NCBI RefSeq assembly: GCF_000300455.3
Contig: NZ_CP007215.2
Span: 3,286,001-3,350,000 of the forward strand
Origin: Kosakonia sacchari SP1
Lineage (GTDB): Bacteria; Pseudomonadota; Gammaproteobacteria; Enterobacterales; Enterobacteriaceae
Reading direction: 5' to 3'
DNA: 64,000 nt
How positions within the stretch are numbered: position 1 is the stretch's first letter; every line of letters starts with the position of its first letter. The notes beneath the pieces were generated by a model. The model was not told the origin of the DNA. It did no database searches and saw only the letters and a list, made by a program, of their open reading frames with translations. Below are positions 9,352-18,769 of this stretch, one piece after another. The position numbers were made by a program, and so were the translations under genes.

Positions 9352-9443
9352 ATGACTAGTCATTTTTAATATATGACTAGTCATATAGATAACGGTGAAA
9401 AAATGGGCAAAAGGGACGATGCGATTTTGTGACGCTATTCGAA
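9352..9443 (-). promoter_or_regulatory. Promoter and twin operators of the GH1-EIIC-gntR operon
   Basis: Two perfect identical palindromes, ATGACTAGTCAT, lie at 9352-9363 and 9373-9384, 21 bp centre to centre (two DNA turns). On the minus strand a promoter can be drawn: -35 TTGCCC (9410-9405), 17-bp spacer, -10 TATATG (9387-9382). The upstream palindrome overlaps the -10 and the other lies in the leader. A TGTGA half-site of CRP type (9428-9432) sits about 60 bp upstream of the expected start. The operator call is an inference from symmetry and position; GntR/HutC factors are known to bind such palindromes. Confidence 0.75.
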
Positions 9444-9446
9444 AGA

Positions 9447-9479
9447 AAAGAAAAACGCGACGGGGTGAGCGTCGCGTTT
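9447..9479 (-). terminator. Terminator of the aldo/keto reductase gene
   Basis: A 9-bp stem AAACGCGAC / GTCGCGTTT (9453-9461 with 9471-9479) is followed on the minus strand by a T-rich tract (TTTTTCTTTTC). Confidence 0.85.
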
Positions 9480-9493
9480 GAGAGGCAGGATAA

Positions 9494-10540
9494 TTACTGT
9501 TGTTTTAACTGGTTACGGCGATATTCACCCTGGCGCTCAAACATCCAGCCGGGATATTCTCGCGGCAGGGCGCTCACCGCATCCAGCTGTTGCAGTTCGT
9601 CATCACTCAGGCGAATCGCCGTCGCCGCAATGTTATCGTCCAGTTGTTCCGGGCGTTTCGCGCCGATAATCACGCTGCTGACTACCGGTTGATGCAGCAG
9701 CCAGGCCAGCGCGATCTGCGCCACGGAAACCCCTTTGCTGTCGGCGATGGTGCGCATAACGTCCACGCAATCAAAGGCGCGGTCTTTATTCACCGGCGGG
9801 AAATCGAACGCCAGGCGGCGTCCACCGGCTTGTGCCTGACCGTCGCGGCTATATTTACCGCTCAGCAAGCCGCCCGCCAGCGGGCTCCAGACCATCAGCC
9901 CCACGCCTTCGCTCTGCATCATCGGCACCAGTTCACGTTCCAGATCGCGACCGGCAATGGTGTAGTAAGCCTGTAGCGAGGCGAAACGCGCCAGCCCAAG
10001 ACGCTCCGAAATTCCCAGCGCTTTGGCGATTTGCCATGCCGCCCAGTTAGAGACGCCGATATAGCGCACATGCCCGTGCTGAACGAGGTTATCCAGCGCG
10101 TAAAGCGTCTCCTCGATGGGTGTGGCCGGATCAAAGCCGTGCAACTGGTAGAGATCAATATGATCCAGTTGCATGCGCTTGAGGCTCTCTTTCACGCTAT
10201 TCATGATGTGATAACGCGAACTGCCACGCGAGTTCACCCCGGCGGTGCCGGTTTCGCCAAACACTTTGGTGGCGACGATGACATTTTCTCGCGGCACTTT
10301 CAGGTTTTTCAGCGCCTGGCCGGTGATCTCCTCCGAACGCCCGTCGGAATAGACGTTCGCGGTGTCGATAAAGTTAATGCCGGCATCGAGCGCGCTGCCG
10401 ACCAGTTGCTCGGCTTGCGCCTGTTGCAACTGGCCGATTTTGCTCCACATGCTCTCGCTGTCGTCACCGCCAAATGTCATGGTGCCGAGGCACAGTTCAG
10501 AAACAAACAGTCCGGTATTGCCCAGTTTTTTGTAGCGCAT
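9494..10540 (-). CDS. Aldo/keto reductase
   Basis: A 348-residue NADPH-dependent oxidoreductase of the aldo/keto reductase superfamily. The catalytic tetrad can be placed: Asp and Tyr in FIDTANVYSDG, Lys in VATKVFG, and His in YQLHGFDP. The C-terminal VSSVIIGAKRPEQLDDN matches the cofactor-binding end of the barrel. It is a single-gene unit with its own terminator, lying between the beta-glucoside operon and the efflux operon. The physiological substrate is not predictable; many relatives reduce aldehydes or ketones. Confidence 0.88.
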   Translation of the reverse strand: MRYKKLGNTGLFVSELCLGTMTFGGDDSESMWSKIGQLQQAQAEQLVGSALDAGINFIDTANVYSDGRSEEITGQALKNLKVPRENVIVATKVFGETGTAGVNSRGSSRYHIMNSVKESLKRMQLDHIDLYQLHGFDPATPIEETLYALDNLVQHGHVRYIGVSNWAAWQIAKALGISERLGLARFASLQAYYTIAGRDLERELVPMMQSEGVGLMVWSPLAGGLLSGKYSRDGQAQAGGRRLAFDFPPVNKDRAFDCVDVMRTIADSKGVSVAQIALAWLLHQPVVSSVIIGAKRPEQLDDNIAATAIRLSDDELQQLDAVSALPREYPGWMFERQGEYRRNQLKQQ

Positions 10541-10641
10541 GATGGCGTCTCCTCATCTGTTTAGTTGACGCAGACAGTTATACGCAATCCTCTGCGGCGG
10601 CGAATGTGAGGATCCTGCCTGTTTCTTGCCCAATTCTCTGA

Positions 10642-12165
10642 CTATCCGCGCGGTGCATCACCAAACACTTTGTAATCAGGGAGTTGCACATTCTGATACG
10701 GTTCCCAACCGCCGCCGAGCGCTTTATACAATGCCACCAGATCGAGGCTACTTTGCACCCGCGCCTGCTCACGCTGCTGGCTGGCCTGCGCCAGCTGGCG
10801 CTGGGCATCCAGCACATCGATAAAGCTGGCAATTCCCTGACGATAGCTGTCGGTGGCAAGTGAGAAGGCGTTTTGCAGCGCACTGAGCGTTTTATCCAGC
10901 CCCGCTTCCCGCTGCTGATCGGCGCGGTAACTGACCAGCGCATTTTCCACATCGCCCAGTGCGCTGAGCACCGTCTGGCGGTAGTTCAGCACCGCAGCGC
11001 CCTGCTCTGCGCGCGCCAGCTTGACGCTCGATACCAGCCGCCCGCCCTGGAAAATGGGAATCGAAATCTGCGGGCCGAAGCTATAAAAATGGCTGCTCCA
11101 GTCGGTAAGCCAGTTGGTTTCGCTGTTGCGCAGACCAAACTGGCCGCTCAATGACAAGCTGGGGAACAACTGCGCAACCGAAACGCCAATCTGTGCCGTC
11201 GCTGCATGCAGGCTGGCTTCCGCTTCGCGAACGTCGGGGCGACGGCGCGCCAGCGTCGACGGAATTCCGGTTGGAATAATGTCCGGCAGCGCGGGTAACG
11301 GCTGCGCATTACGCAATTCGCTGTCCAGCGCACCGGGCGGTTTACCGAGCAGGATCGCTAACGCGTTCATCGCCTGACGCTCCTGCGCTTCATATTGCGG
11401 GAGTTGCGCTTCCAGATTGCCGACCTGCGCGCGGGCGTTTTCCACATCCAGTTGAGGTGAAAGGCCGCCTTTTTGCCTGTTTTCGGTCAGCGTAAATGTC
11501 TGCTGCGCGCTGTCGATTTGTGTTTTCAGTGTGCTGATGATGTTCTGCGCACCGCGCAGTTGCAGCCACGCGCGCGCCACTTCGGCTTCCAGCGATACCA
11601 GCGCATCGTTACGTTGTTCAATTGCCTGCTGCTGCTGCGCCGATGCCGCTTCTACCTGGCGTCGCACTTTACCCCACAGATCCAGTTCCCACTGGGCGTC
11701 AAAACTGCCCTGATAGAGGTTCACCGGTTGGGTAAGCGCCCCGAGGGCCCCGCTGATCGCCGGGTCGGCGTCCTGCAACTGGCCATCCACGTTATGGGAT
11801 TTCAGCTCGCCTTCAATACCCAGTTGCTGGCGAGTCGCTTTCAGCGAACCGTTAACCGCTGGCAGAAACGCGCCACCCGCCTGATTAATCTGCTCGCGCG
11901 CACCGGCAATGCGCAGGACGGTTTGCTGGAGCGAGAGATTATCTTTAATCGCCCGCTCAATCAGGCTGTTCAACTGCGGCGACTGGAAGGTTGTCCACCA
12001 GCGCGGATTCACCGCCTGCGAAGAGGTCTGCGATTTAACCGCTTTGTCACCCGGATCGTTCCAGCGCGCAGGCGTTTGCGGTTTGGGCGCCTGGTAATCC
12101 GGCCCGACAGCACAGCCTGCAAGCCACAGCGACAACAGGGTTACGGGAAAACGACACCACGTCAT
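10642..12165 (-). CDS. Outer-membrane efflux lipoprotein (TolC/NodT family)
   Basis: A 507-residue outer-membrane channel subunit of RND/MFS-type tripartite pumps. It has a lipoprotein signal with lipobox LAGC (Cys at about 18), then CAVGPDYQAP typical of NodT-type factors. Two OEP repeats form the coiled coils; the Ala/Gln-rich helices (around residues 170-260 and 390-470) are visible. It lies one base after the EmrB-like gene, completing a pump that needs no separate TolC. The exported compound is unknown. Confidence 0.92.
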   Translation of the reverse strand: MTWCRFPVTLLSLWLAGCAVGPDYQAPKPQTPARWNDPGDKAVKSQTSSQAVNPRWWTTFQSPQLNSLIERAIKDNLSLQQTVLRIAGAREQINQAGGAFLPAVNGSLKATRQQLGIEGELKSHNVDGQLQDADPAISGALGALTQPVNLYQGSFDAQWELDLWGKVRRQVEAASAQQQQAIEQRNDALVSLEAEVARAWLQLRGAQNIISTLKTQIDSAQQTFTLTENRQKGGLSPQLDVENARAQVGNLEAQLPQYEAQERQAMNALAILLGKPPGALDSELRNAQPLPALPDIIPTGIPSTLARRRPDVREAEASLHAATAQIGVSVAQLFPSLSLSGQFGLRNSETNWLTDWSSHFYSFGPQISIPIFQGGRLVSSVKLARAEQGAAVLNYRQTVLSALGDVENALVSYRADQQREAGLDKTLSALQNAFSLATDSYRQGIASFIDVLDAQRQLAQASQQREQARVQSSLDLVALYKALGGGWEPYQNVQLPDYKVFGDAPRG

Positions 12166-12166
12166 A

Positions 12167-13738
12167 TTAATGTGCTCCTGCGCTGCCTTCGCTTTTGATC
12201 GGCGAAAGCAATAAACAAAAGGGGATCAGCAACATCGCCACCAGGCTGAGCACGGTGAAAACGTCGATATAGGCCAGAAAACGCGACTGGGCGATCATCG
12301 CTTTGTACATCTGCCCGGTGGCGCTACTCAGCGGATCGCCGACAAGGCTGGTGAAGTTACGAATCGCCTCGGCAGACTCACGCAAAGCCTGCTGAAATTG
12401 CTCATTAAAGGGAGACGTATGCTCTGATAAGTGCGACATATGCGCCTGCGAGCGCTCGGTGATCGCCGCTGTTGACAGCGAAATACCAACCGAACCCGCC
12501 ACGTTACGGAACATGGTAAACAGCGCCGCCGCATCGGCATTAAGCTGGCGCGGGATCGAGATGAAGGCGATGGTCGTCAACGGTACGAACAGGAAACCCA
12601 GCCCAATCGACTGCGCACTGCGAAACAACATCAGCGTTTCAAAGTCGATATCCGGAGCCAGCGTACGCGACCACCAGAATGAGGCCGCCAGGCAGAAAAA
12701 GCCGAAGGCGATTATCCAGCGCGTCTGCACCACTGGCATCAGTTTCAGCACCAGCGGAATAGTCAGCACAATCAATACTGCGCCGGGCGACAGCACCAGC
12801 CCGGACCAGGTGGCGGTGTAGCCCAGATCCTGCTGCGCCAGCTGTGGGATCACCACCGAGCTGCCGTAGAGGATCATCGCCATGCCAGCCATCAGCAAGC
12901 TGGAAACCGTAAAGTTTTTATCCGCCATGCAGCGCAAGTCGACCACCGGTTTTTTCGCATACATCAGCCAGTAAATAGCGCCGACAATACCAATTGCGGT
13001 GAGAACGGCGAAAATACGGGTGAAATCAGAGTTGAACCAGTCTTCATCTTCACCGCGATCGAGCATCACTTGCAGGCAGCCCAGCCCCAGCGCAATCAGG
13101 CCAATGCCCGGCCAGTCGATAGACAATTTCTGCTTCGATTTGCGCTCCCAGGGCGGATCTTCCAGCAACTGGTAAATCGCCAGAACCGTGACAATACCCA
13201 CCGGAATATTGATAAAAAAGACCCAACGCCAGGAGTAGTTATCGGTTATCCAGCCGCCCAGCGTTGGCCCCAGCACCGGGGCAACAATAATGGCGATAGA
13301 GGACAAACCAAACGCTTTGCCGCGATCTTCCGGTTTGAAGTAATCCAGCAACACCGATTGCTGCGTGGGCTGCAAACCGCCGCCAAAAAAGCCCTGCAAA
13401 ATACGAAACAGGATGATTTGCCAAAGCTCAGTGGCGATGCCGCACAGAAATGAACAGACGGTAAACATCACAATGCAGATCAGGAAAAACTGCTTGCGCC
13501 CGAAGGTGCGGCTGAGAAAAGCCGAGATCGGCAGAACGATACCGTTCGCCACCAGGTAGCTGGTCAGCACCCATGTTGATTCGTCATAACTGGCGGAGAG
13601 CGAACCGGCGACGTGCGGCAGCGCCACGTTAACAATCGTGGTATCGAGGATCTCCATAAACACCGCGAGGGTGACGACCCACGCCACCGCCCACGGGTTA
13701 CTGGCGGGTTTCCAGTTCTCGTGGCTGTGATCTGTCAT
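12167..13738 (-). CDS. DHA2-family drug:H+ antiporter (EmrB-like)
   Basis: A 523-residue inner-membrane transporter with about 14 hydrophobic segments. Family signatures include LDTTIVNVALPHVAGSL in the first helix, FGRKQFF in the loop 2-3 motif A region, and GPTLGGWITDNYSWRWVFFIN for motif C. It expels toxic hydrophobic compounds using the proton gradient together with the EmrA-like adaptor. It overlaps the adaptor gene by 4 bp, so they are translationally coupled. The similarity is to the EmrB/EmrY group, but this locus is not the emrAB locus of E. coli, so no symbol is given. Confidence 0.93.
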   Translation of the reverse strand: MTDHSHENWKPASNPWAVAWVVTLAVFMEILDTTIVNVALPHVAGSLSASYDESTWVLTSYLVANGIVLPISAFLSRTFGRKQFFLICIVMFTVCSFLCGIATELWQIILFRILQGFFGGGLQPTQQSVLLDYFKPEDRGKAFGLSSIAIIVAPVLGPTLGGWITDNYSWRWVFFINIPVGIVTVLAIYQLLEDPPWERKSKQKLSIDWPGIGLIALGLGCLQVMLDRGEDEDWFNSDFTRIFAVLTAIGIVGAIYWLMYAKKPVVDLRCMADKNFTVSSLLMAGMAMILYGSSVVIPQLAQQDLGYTATWSGLVLSPGAVLIVLTIPLVLKLMPVVQTRWIIAFGFFCLAASFWWSRTLAPDIDFETLMLFRSAQSIGLGFLFVPLTTIAFISIPRQLNADAAALFTMFRNVAGSVGISLSTAAITERSQAHMSHLSEHTSPFNEQFQQALRESAEAIRNFTSLVGDPLSSATGQMYKAMIAQSRFLAYIDVFTVLSLVAMLLIPFCLLLSPIKSEGSAGAH

Positions 13739-14832
13739 TCCAGCGTCACCTTCGGTTCAACGGAAAGGCCTAACGGCAACGGTTTGTTGGGATCCAGACC
13801 TTTATCGATAACGATTTTCACCGGTACGCGCTGGACGATTTTGACAAAGTTGCCGGTCGCATTTTCTGAAGGAAACGCGGCGAACTTCGACCCGCTGCCC
13901 TGCTGGATACTATCGATATGCCCTTCCAGTTCCAGATCTGGCCACGCATCCACTTTGACGCTGACTTTATTCCCCGGACGCATACGCTCAAGCTGCGACT
14001 CTTTAAAGTTCGCCACCACCCACACGTCTGGTGAGACCAGCGAAAACAGCGCGGTGCCTGCCTGTACCAAGGTTCCGTTTTGCACATTGCGTTTGGTGAT
14101 AAAGCCATCGAATGGGGCGCGCACTTCCGTCCAGGATAAATTCAGATTCGCGGTTTCCAGCTGCGCTTTTGCCTGCGCCACTTGCTGCTGGCGCGCTTCG
14201 ACATTGGTTTCCTGCTGACGGATTTGCAACTGCACCTGGTCGGCGACTTCCAGCTGTGCCTGCGCGCTGGCAAGTTGTGCCTGCGCGCTACGCAACTGGG
14301 CATTAGCACTATCGATATTTTGCTGTGTGGTGGCGCGAGGATCGACACCACGCTGACGGCGATAAGCGGCTTCGGCGTTTGCCAGATCGGCTTTTGCTTT
14401 CAGCACCTGCGCGCGCGCTTCATCACGCTGTGCGGGATACTGCACTTTTGATAAGTCCAGTTGCGCCTGCGCCTGGTGAAGCTGTGCGATTGCCAGCCCC
14501 AGTTGCGCTTGCGCCTGATCGCGCTGCGCGGTGGCATCGCGCGGGTCAATCGTGACCAGCAAATCCCCTTTCTTGACGCGCTGGTTATCTTTCACCCGCA
14601 ACTCAGTGACATAACCTGCCACCTTCGGCGCAATCGTCACCGCGTCGCCATCGGTAAAAGCGTCGTCAGTGGTCTCTTCATTACGGGTTAAAAACCACCA
14701 CACCAGCGCAACAATCACCATCACGCCGACAACGATGGCGAGGATAATCAGTGGCTTCTTTCCGGGGCGTTTACGTGGATTTTGGTTGTTATCGTCCTGA
14801 ACATCGTCAGGATGCGTTGTGTTTTCTGCCAT
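13735..14832 (-). CDS. HlyD-family periplasmic adaptor (EmrA-like)
   Basis: A 365-residue membrane-fusion protein, first gene of the pump operon. One N-terminal membrane anchor (about 25-47, KPLIILAIVVGVMVIVALVW) follows an Asp/Asn-rich cytoplasmic tail. The biotinyl-lipoyl-like halves (AGYVTELRVKDNQRVKKGD and NGTLVQAGTALFSLV) flank a long helical hairpin rich in Gln and Ala (about 95-215). It links the EmrB-like antiporter to the outer-membrane channel. No local regulator gene is adjacent, and I saw no clear operator in the 101-bp upstream gap. Confidence 0.92.
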   Translation of the reverse strand: MAENTTHPDDVQDDNNQNPRKRPGKKPLIILAIVVGVMVIVALVWWFLTRNEETTDDAFTDGDAVTIAPKVAGYVTELRVKDNQRVKKGDLLVTIDPRDATAQRDQAQAQLGLAIAQLHQAQAQLDLSKVQYPAQRDEARAQVLKAKADLANAEAAYRRQRGVDPRATTQQNIDSANAQLRSAQAQLASAQAQLEVADQVQLQIRQQETNVEARQQQVAQAKAQLETANLNLSWTEVRAPFDGFITKRNVQNGTLVQAGTALFSLVSPDVWVVANFKESQLERMRPGNKVSVKVDAWPDLELEGHIDSIQQGSGSKFAAFPSENATGNFVKIVQRVPVKIVIDKGLDPNKPLPLGLSVEPKVTLE

Positions 14833-14933
14833 AGTTTCGCAACAGTCCTGTCAGGTAACGGCGCCAGGGATGCGCCGTTAACTAAAGTTAGGCGGTTGCT
14901 ATACATTTGCCAGGATAAACTGACAAATCAGCA

Positions 14934-16043
14934 CTATCTGAATAAGAGTAATCCGTATCCCACCAGCGCCGCCCACAGCAGCATCGGCATGGAATAAAGA
15001 TGAAAGCGCCACCAGATGCGGCGATCGTTTGCCATACGCAGCGCGATAAGATTGGCCAGCGAACCGGGCAGCAAACCAAAGCCGCCAACGTTCACCGCCC
15101 ATGCCAGCAGCGTATCCGGCGGTACATAATTGAGTAGCAAAATGGTCGCGGGCACATTACTGATAAATTGCGACAGGCCAATGGCCGTCAACCACAACCC
15201 TGAAGGTGACAACTGGCTGGCACTGTTCAACACCGAATGCAGCGCAGGCAACTGAATCAGCAGGTGGACATCAATAAACATGGCGATAAAGACCAGCAAC
15301 AGCGTCCAGTCCACGCTAAGCACTACCCGCCACGCCAGCAGCAAGAACCCGATGGCGACAATTGCCAGCCCCCACAGCTCCTGTTTCAACTCCAGCGCGG
15401 TAATAAAGATTACGTAGAAACCGAGGCAGCTCCACACCAAACGGGGTTGCCAGTCCGGCGTTTGTACACCGCTGTGATAGTTAAGCGCCTTTTTCGGAAA
15501 ACAGAACCAGCACACCACCAACAGCGTAACCATCATTGCCAGCGCCAGCGGCGCCATCTGCCAGATGAAAGCCGGGAAAGAGAGGCCAGAGCGTCCCCAG
15601 ATAAGAATGTTTTGTGGGTTTCCGATAGGCGTTAATAACGACCCGGCATTGACCGCCAGCGCTTCAAAAATGATCAGCCGGTTAACCGGGATTTCGCACA
15701 GTTTCTTCAGCGTGATGGTCAGCGGCACCACAATGAACAGCGCCACATCATTGGTGAGAAACGTGGAGAGGAGCGCCGCCGCCAGCACCATAAACATCGC
15801 CAGCCGACGCTGATGATGAAAACGGCGCACCATACGCCGCCCAATCACATCAAAATAACCGCTCAGCTCAACGCCTTTGGTCAGCAACATCAACCCGCTA
15901 AGGGTAATAATGGTGTGCCAGTCAATCGCACCCGGCCAGGTTTTGGGCGCAAACGGGACGAAAAAACACAGCATGACACCGATAATCAGTAACAGATGCA
16001 GGAAACGGTCGCGCGCCAGGGCGCGCATGAGGGGCATAGTCAT
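14934..16043 (-). CDS. ybiR: YbiR, ArsB/NhaD-like ion transporter
   Basis: A 369-residue inner-membrane protein with about ten segments, of the SLC13/ArsB-like ion transporter superfamily. The repeated motifs ([15 protein letters not shown], and [11 protein letters not shown] in the second half) are the typical anion-transport loops. It matches E. coli YbiR in length and position. The ATG overlaps the mntR stop by 4 bp, so it is coupled to the manganese regulator. A role linked to manganese is suggested by context but not shown by sequence. Confidence 0.9.
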   Translation of the reverse strand: MTMPLMRALARDRFLHLLLIIGVMLCFFVPFAPKTWPGAIDWHTIITLSGLMLLTKGVELSGYFDVIGRRMVRRFHHQRRLAMFMVLAAALLSTFLTNDVALFIVVPLTITLKKLCEIPVNRLIIFEALAVNAGSLLTPIGNPQNILIWGRSGLSFPAFIWQMAPLALAMMVTLLVVCWFCFPKKALNYHSGVQTPDWQPRLVWSCLGFYVIFITALELKQELWGLAIVAIGFLLLAWRVVLSVDWTLLLVFIAMFIDVHLLIQLPALHSVLNSASQLSPSGLWLTAIGLSQFISNVPATILLLNYVPPDTLLAWAVNVGGFGLLPGSLANLIALRMANDRRIWWRFHLYSMPMLLWAALVGYGLLLFR

Positions 16044-16510
16044 TCAGATGGTTGCTCGTGTTGCAGAGTAAAGCGACGGAAACAGTCGAGCGTCTCCTGG
16101 CTAACGTGATGTTCCATACCTTCGGCGTCGCGGCGCGCAATCTCCGGACTCACGCCCAGCACCAGCAGGAAGCTCTCTACGATTTGATGACGCTCGCGGC
16201 TCTCCTGCGCCAGCCTCTCACCTTCCGCAGTCAAAAAAACGCCGCGCCAGGGGATCTGTTCAATTAAGCCGACTGTCGCCAGTCTTTTTAACATTTTCGC
16301 AACCGTCGGTTGTGAAACGCCAAGACGGGCGGCCATATCCACCTGGCGGGCTTCGCCCACTTCGCGGATCAAATCCGAAATCAGTTCAACATAGTCATCA
16401 ATCAGCTCGCGACGATGCGCTTCACGCACCTGACGAAAGCCTTCAACGTGCTCTTCTACATTTACCAGCGTCACTTTTTTTATTGTTTGCTTACCTGCGC
16501 GACGGTTCAT
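16040..16510 (-). CDS. mntR: Manganese-responsive regulator MntR
   Basis: A 156-residue DtxR/MntR-family metalloregulator. The winged helix domain contains [22 protein letters not shown]. The metal-binding and dimerisation part holds the Glu/His-rich region ([24 protein letters not shown]). With Mn2+ it represses mntH and mntS in E. coli. ATG at 16510 gives the E. coli-like N-terminus MNRRAG, with AGAGGAAG upstream. It forms an operon with ybiR and is divergent from mntS. Confidence 0.95.
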   Translation of the reverse strand: MNRRAGKQTIKKVTLVNVEEHVEGFRQVREAHRRELIDDYVELISDLIREVGEARQVDMAARLGVSQPTVAKMLKRLATVGLIEQIPWRGVFLTAEGERLAQESRERHQIVESFLLVLGVSPEIARRDAEGMEHHVSQETLDCFRRFTLQHEQPSE

Positions 16511-16619
16511 TGTGCTTCCTCTGAAGGTGTGACACCTGTGCAGCATCATATAAGAGAAGCGCCATTGTAAACCATCCGTGAATCAGCACAAAAAATTAAC
16601 GTCTTAGCCATAGCTATAG

Positions 16620-16639
16620 AACATAGCCTGTGCTATATC
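16620..16639 (+). promoter_or_regulatory. MntR box upstream of mntS
   Basis: AACATAGC-CTGT-GCTATATC is an imperfect inverted repeat closely matching the E. coli MntR operator (AACATAGC-N4-GCTATGTT). It lies 60 bp before mntS, as expected for Mn-dependent repression. Confidence 0.85.
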
Positions 16640-16698
16640 TGTATGTAATGCGTTCACCCTTCATGGAACGAAGGGCCTGAAAATGGCAGGAGGTAACG

Positions 16699-16830
16699 AT
16701 GAATGAGTTCAAGAGGTGTATGCGCGTGTTTAGTCACTCTCCCTTTAAAGTCCGTTTAATGCTGCTGAATATGTTGTCCGATATCATTACCGGCAAACCT
16801 CAGCAGGACTCCGACAAATCTTCTCACTAA
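16699..16830 (+). CDS. mntS: Small manganese-response protein MntS
   Basis: A 43-residue protein beginning MNEFKRCMRVFSHSPFKVR, nearly identical to the start of E. coli MntS (42 residues). In E. coli MntS raises available intracellular manganese, apparently by inhibiting the exporter MntP, and is repressed by MntR. It has an excellent ribosome site (AGGAGGTAACG) and an MntR box upstream. The C-terminus (GKPQQDSDKSSH) is the variable part. The same locus in E. coli was first annotated as the RNA gene rybA. It is short enough to be missed by length-filtered gene finding. Confidence 0.95.
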   Translation: MNEFKRCMRVFSHSPFKVRLMLLNMLSDIITGKPQQDSDKSSH

Positions 16831-16831
16831 T

Positions 16832-16860
16832 GCGGCGTCGCGGTACGCCGCTTCATTTTT
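16832..16860 (+). terminator. Terminator of mntS
   Basis: The hairpin GCGGCG / CGCCGC (16832-16837 with 16846-16851) is followed by TTCATTTTT, immediately after the mntS stop. Confidence 0.75.
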
Positions 16861-17111
16861 CTGTCACAATCCCCCGTCATACTGAACAGTTAGTCTAAAA
16901 ATCAGCGTATTTTTGCTGGATTTGCAATCATTCTCTCAAAACAACCGCTTAGCCCCTGTTGACCTTCGACGCGCCTCGCTCTATCTTTGCGCTGCCCTGC
17001 ACAAATTGCGGCTCGCAGATGCGGACCCCCTCCCCTCTTCACACGCACTGTCCGGCAGGTTTTGACCCTTAACGCCAGGGTGAGCACATGGCGTTTTCAT
17101 GACAGTAATCT

Positions 17112-18701
17112 ATGAGCTTAATCCTTAAAGAATCCGTTGCCTTTCGCAGCCAGACGCTCAACCCGTGGACGGGTTTCTACTTTTTACAATCGATGTTGAT
17201 TAACTTCGCTCTGGGTTATGAATTTAGCGTGATGTATGCGGTACTTTTAACCTGCGCGCTGCTGATCCTCTGGCGTCATGCGCCTCGCGCGCAGAAAACC
17301 GTTCTCGGGATTATCTCGCTGGTTGCCGCCTGTTATTTCCCCTTTGGCCGGGCATACGGCGCGCCGAACTTCAACACGCTGCTGGCACTGCTGTCGACCA
17401 ATATGGAAGAGTCGACGGAAATTCTGACTATCTTCCCGTGGTATCACTACGCTATTGGCGTATTCATTTTTGCACTGGGCGTGATTTCGCTGCGCCGTCG
17501 GATTATCGTGCGTTCCACGCCATGGCTGAAATGGGACACGCTGGGCACGATTGTGTGCATCGCTTCTTATTTTATTGGCCCGGTGCAAAACCACTTCAAA
17601 GGTTACGAATTCAGGATCATTGATACCGGTGTTCCGGTGCTTCGTTTCGTGCGCGACGTGGCGTTTAACTACTATGTAGTCAAAGAAGAACAGAAAAATA
17701 TGGCCGCGCTCGCCAGTGTGAAAGACACATGGACTGTGCTGGCGGTGAAACCGAAATACCATACTTACGTGGTGGTGATTGGCGAAAGTGCACGTCGCGA
17801 CGCGCTGGGCGCCTTTGGCGGCCACTGGAACAATACCCCGTTTGCCAGCCAGGTAAACGGCACGCTGTTTACGGATTACATTTCCGCAAGCGGTTCAACA
17901 CAAAAATCCCTTGGGCTGACGTTAAATCGCGTGGTGGAAGACCAACCGCAGTATCAGGATAATTTTGTCACGCTGGCTAACCGTGCCGGTTTCCAGACGT
18001 GGTGGTTTTCTAATCAGGGACAGATTGGTGAATACGACACAGCCATCGCCAGTATCGCTAAGCGTGCCGATGAAGTGCAGTTTTTGAAACGTGGTGACTT
18101 CGAAGCAGATAAGAATACGCGCGACGAGGATCTGTTAAAACTCACTAACCAGGTGCTGAGCACTAAACGCACCCAGCCGCAGCTGATTGTGCTGCATTTG
18201 ATGGGCTCGCACCCGCAGGCCTGCGATCGCACCGGCGGCAAATACAACGAGTTTGTACAGTCAAAAGAGACCTCCTGCTACCTCTATTCCATCACGCAGA
18301 CCGATGATTTCCTGGGAAAAATGTATTCGCAGCTGGTCAATACCGGCGAAAGTTTCTCGATGGTTTATTTCTCGGATCACGGGCTGGCGATTAAAGAACG
18401 CGGAAAAGAAGTGCAGTACCTGGCACATGCCGATACTTTTCAACAGGACTTCCAGGTGCCGTTTATGGTGCTTTCCAGCGACGATACTAAACATCGGGTA
18501 ATTAAAGCGCGCCGTTCAGCGAACGACTTTTTGAGCTTCTTTTCGCAGTGGACGGGGATCAGCGCAGAGCAGATTAAAAATCCTTACCGTTTTATGTCCG
18601 AGCAAAAAGCCGGGCCAGCGTACATTACCAACTTTAAGTTACAGAAAGTTGACTACAACCATCTCGGCACGGATCTCTTCGATACGCGTAGTACGCGGTA
18701 A
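17112..18701 (+). CDS. opgE: Phosphoethanolamine transferase OpgE (YbiP)
   Basis: A 529-residue inner-membrane protein of the alkaline-phosphatase-like (EptA/sulfatase) superfamily. Four or five N-terminal membrane segments (to about residue 165) precede a periplasmic catalytic domain. Metal-site motifs are VVIGESARRDALG, the nucleophile region ASGSTQKSLGLTL, and VYFSDHG. It matches E. coli YbiP throughout. That protein was reported to add phosphoethanolamine to osmoregulated periplasmic glucans. It is a monocistronic gene between mntS and ompX, as in E. coli. It differs clearly from the EptA found further along this window. Confidence 0.92.
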   Translation: MSLILKESVAFRSQTLNPWTGFYFLQSMLINFALGYEFSVMYAVLLTCALLILWRHAPRAQKTVLGIISLVAACYFPFGRAYGAPNFNTLLALLSTNMEESTEILTIFPWYHYAIGVFIFALGVISLRRRIIVRSTPWLKWDTLGTIVCIASYFIGPVQNHFKGYEFRIIDTGVPVLRFVRDVAFNYYVVKEEQKNMAALASVKDTWTVLAVKPKYHTYVVVIGESARRDALGAFGGHWNNTPFASQVNGTLFTDYISASGSTQKSLGLTLNRVVEDQPQYQDNFVTLANRAGFQTWWFSNQGQIGEYDTAIASIAKRADEVQFLKRGDFEADKNTRDEDLLKLTNQVLSTKRTQPQLIVLHLMGSHPQACDRTGGKYNEFVQSKETSCYLYSITQTDDFLGKMYSQLVNTGESFSMVYFSDHGLAIKERGKEVQYLAHADTFQQDFQVPFMVLSSDDTKHRVIKARRSANDFLSFFSQWTGISAEQIKNPYRFMSEQKAGPAYITNFKLQKVDYNHLGTDLFDTRSTR

Positions 18702-18723
18702 TTTCTGAAGCAGATTGCAGGCA

Positions 18724-18752
18724 AAAAAAATCCGCCCAGTGGGCGGATTTTT
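18724..18752. terminator. Bidirectional terminator between opgE and ompX
   Basis: A perfect stem TCCGCC / GGCGGA with an A-run before and a T-run after (AAAAAATCCGCC-CAGT-GGGCGGATTTTTT) serves both convergent genes. Confidence 0.92.
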
Positions 18753-18769
18753 TATTATCGCCGAAGCGA

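Noticed and set aside
9428-9443. Full CRP site upstream of the GH1-EIIC operon
   Set aside because: Only the TGTGA half is intact; the other half reads TCGAA instead of TCACA. It is kept only as a possible weak site.
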